From the NCBI RefSeq assembly GCF_027923545.1, contig NZ_BROH01000007.1:124001-188000 (forward strand): DNA of 64,000 bases, in the 5' to 3' direction. This stretch comes from Sinisalibacter aestuarii (GTDB lineage: Bacteria > Pseudomonadota > Alphaproteobacteria > Rhodobacterales > Rhodobacteraceae). The notes under the pieces were generated by a model. That model saw only the letters and a list, made by a program, of their open reading frames with translations. It did not search any database and was not told where the DNA came from. Below, one piece after another: positions 62,870 through 64,000 of this stretch (position 1 is the stretch's first letter; each line of letters opens with the position of its first letter). The position numbers and the translations under genes were made by a program.

Positions 62870-64000
62870 ATGGCGATGTTTGACTTTTTCAGGCGGGATG
62901 GGGCGGCGGGTGCGCCGGAGGCGAAGGCATCGGCCACCGGCCCGGTGATCGCCTATGCCGGCTCGGGCCGGGTGGCCTGGAGCCCGCGCGACACGGCGAG
63001 CCTGACGCGCGCCGGGTTTGCCGGTAACCCGGTGGGCTTTCGGGCCGTCAAGCTGATCGCCGAGGCCGCCGCCGCGCTGCCGCTCGTGCTGCAGGACGCC
63101 ACGACGCGGTTCGAGGCCCATCCGGTGCTCGATCTGATCGCCCGGCCCAACCCGCTTCAGGGCCGCGCCGAGCTGTTCGAGGCGCTGTTCGGGCAGATCC
63201 TGCTCTCGGGCAATGCCTATGTGGAAGCGGTAGGCGGCGAGACGGGAGTGCCGGCGGAGCTGCATGTGCTGCGCTCGGACCGGATGAGCCTGGTGCCGGG
63301 GCCGGATGGCTGGCCGGTGGCTTACGATTACACGGTGGGGGCGAAGAGGCACCGCTTTACGCTGGGCGAGGGCGCGGCGCCGATCTGTCATATCAAGGCG
63401 TTCCACCCGCAGGACGACCATTACGGTCTGTCGGCGCTGCAGGCTGCCGCCGCCGCGATCGACGTGCACAATGCCGCCTCGGCGTGGTCCAAGGCGCTAC
63501 TGGACAATGCGGCGCGGCCCTCGGGGGCGATCGTCTATTCCGGGGCCGACGGGGAAGGCACGCTTTCGCCCGAGCAATACGACCGGCTGCTGGCGGAGAT
63601 GGAAGCCTATCACATGGGCGCGCGCAATGCCGGGCGGCCGATGCTGCTGGAAGGCGGGCTGGACTGGAAGCCGATGGGGTTCAGCCCCTCGGATATGGAA
63701 TTTCAGAAGGTCAAGGAAGCCGCCGCGCGCGAGATTGCTACCGCTTTCGGCGTGCCGCCGATGCTGCTCGGCATCCCCGGCGACATGACTTACGCCAATT
63801 ATCAGGAGGCCAACCGGGCCTTCTACCGGCTCACGGTGCTGCCGCTGGTGAGCAAGGTGAGCGCGGCGCTCGGCCATTGGCTGGGCGGCTTCTCCGGCGA
63901 GGCGGTGGCGCTGAAGCCCGATCTCGACCAGGTGCCGGCGCTGGCGGCGGAGCGCGACCAGCAATGGGCGCGGGTGAGCGCGGCGGATTTTCTGACTGAG
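62870..64000 (+). CDS. GTA phage-type portal protein, 5' part
   Basis: A HK97-type portal protein that forms the DNA entry ring of the GTA head; the gene is open to the right window edge, with 377 codons visible. Landmarks are GFAGNPVGFRAVKLIAEAAA at the N terminus, ARPNPLQGRAELFEAL, GNAYVEAVGG and the conserved FGVPPMLLGIPGDMTYANYQ near residue 300. Two start codons (62870 and 62876) are possible; GAGGAGCGAGACGG precedes them. The 184-nt gap after the terminase has no gene. Confidence 0.92.
   Translation, partial: MAMFDFFRRDGAAGAPEAKASATGPVIAYAGSGRVAWSPRDTASLTRAGFAGNPVGFRAVKLIAEAAAALPLVLQDATTRFEAHPVLDLIARPNPLQGRAELFEALFGQILLSGNAYVEAVGGETGVPAELHVLRSDRMSLVPGPDGWPVAYDYTVGAKRHRFTLGEGAAPICHIKAFHPQDDHYGLSALQAAAAAIDVHNAASAWSKALLDNAARPSGAIVYSGADGEGTLSPEQYDRLLAEMEAYHMGARNAGRPMLLEGGLDWKPMGFSPSDMEFQKVKEAAAREIATAFGVPPMLLGIPGDMTYANYQEANRAFYRLTVLPLVSKVSAALGHWLGGFSGEAVALKPDLDQVPALAAERDQQWARVSAADFLTE

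Overview
The window looks like a chromosomal segment of a high-GC alphaproteobacterium of the Rhodobacteraceae/Paracoccaceae (Rhodobacter, Rhodovulum or Paracoccus relatives). The grounds are the ruvCAB-ybgC-tolQRAB-pal-cpoB-tilS-ftsH order, a RpoHI-type sigma-32, a DUF1127 gene, MmcB, CarD, glutathione-dependent formaldehyde genes, a tRNA-His without an encoded G-1, and the first genes of a Rhodobacter-type gene transfer agent (GTA). I see no transposase, integrase, CRISPR array or rRNA operon. Coding density is high and most genes are core.

Layout. 1-14.8 kb: the end of a Do-type protease, a small DUF1127 gene, ruvCAB, two unrecognised genes, thpR, ybgC, the Tol-Pal envelope operon, tilS, ftsH and a methyltransferase. 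15-18.6 kb: a one-carbon folate module, fhs plus two tandem folD paralogues, one with altered catalytic residues. 18.6-25 kb, minus strand: an enoyl-CoA hydratase relative, PdeM nuclease, and kpsS / Wza-like lipoprotein / kpsC capsule genes. 25.2-28.1 kb: ribE-ribB-ribH-nusB; the RibB carries a decayed GTP cyclohydrolase II domain. 28-37.5 kb: small membrane and acetyltransferase genes, an iodotyrosine-deiodinase-like flavoprotein, mmcB, tRNA-His, a LicD-like protein, RluD-type synthase, rpoH, an oxidoreductase, and small stress-type proteins. 37.5-47.4 kb: PepF, an orphan TadG/TadE-like secretion set, pirin, adhC-fghA (formaldehyde oxidation), a lipase-like hydrolase and an SCP2 protein. 47.5-57.7 kb: TPR protein, Suv3-like helicase, S4 protein, ferredoxin, CarD, cobS/cobT, a Kef-type antiporter and a PAS protein. 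57.8-64 kb: a 962-residue membrane-spanning protein that looks like a PilM/GspL plus PilP/GspC chimera, then the GTA small terminase, large terminase and portal genes; the portal gene runs off the window.

How parts work together. Three perfect alphaproteobacterial LexA boxes (GTTC-N7-GTTC) lie at mmcB, across the pdeM start codon and upstream of rpoH, which points to a damage-inducible network. fhs/folD and adhC/fghA are two complementary one-carbon oxidation routes. Capsule genes and GTA genes sit in one window; capsule is the known GTA receptor in Rhodobacter capsulatus. A composite repeat (GC hairpin followed by a GAGGTATTTTGCGAACAG-like block) recurs six times between genes.

Best leads: the pilus/secretion-like chimera beside the GTA head; the FolD paralogue with Gln in place of the catalytic Lys; the LexA sites; a possible sRNA or attenuated leader before carD; a terminator-like hairpin inside the GTA leader; and the IYD-like dehalogenase with an intact substrate-binding triad.
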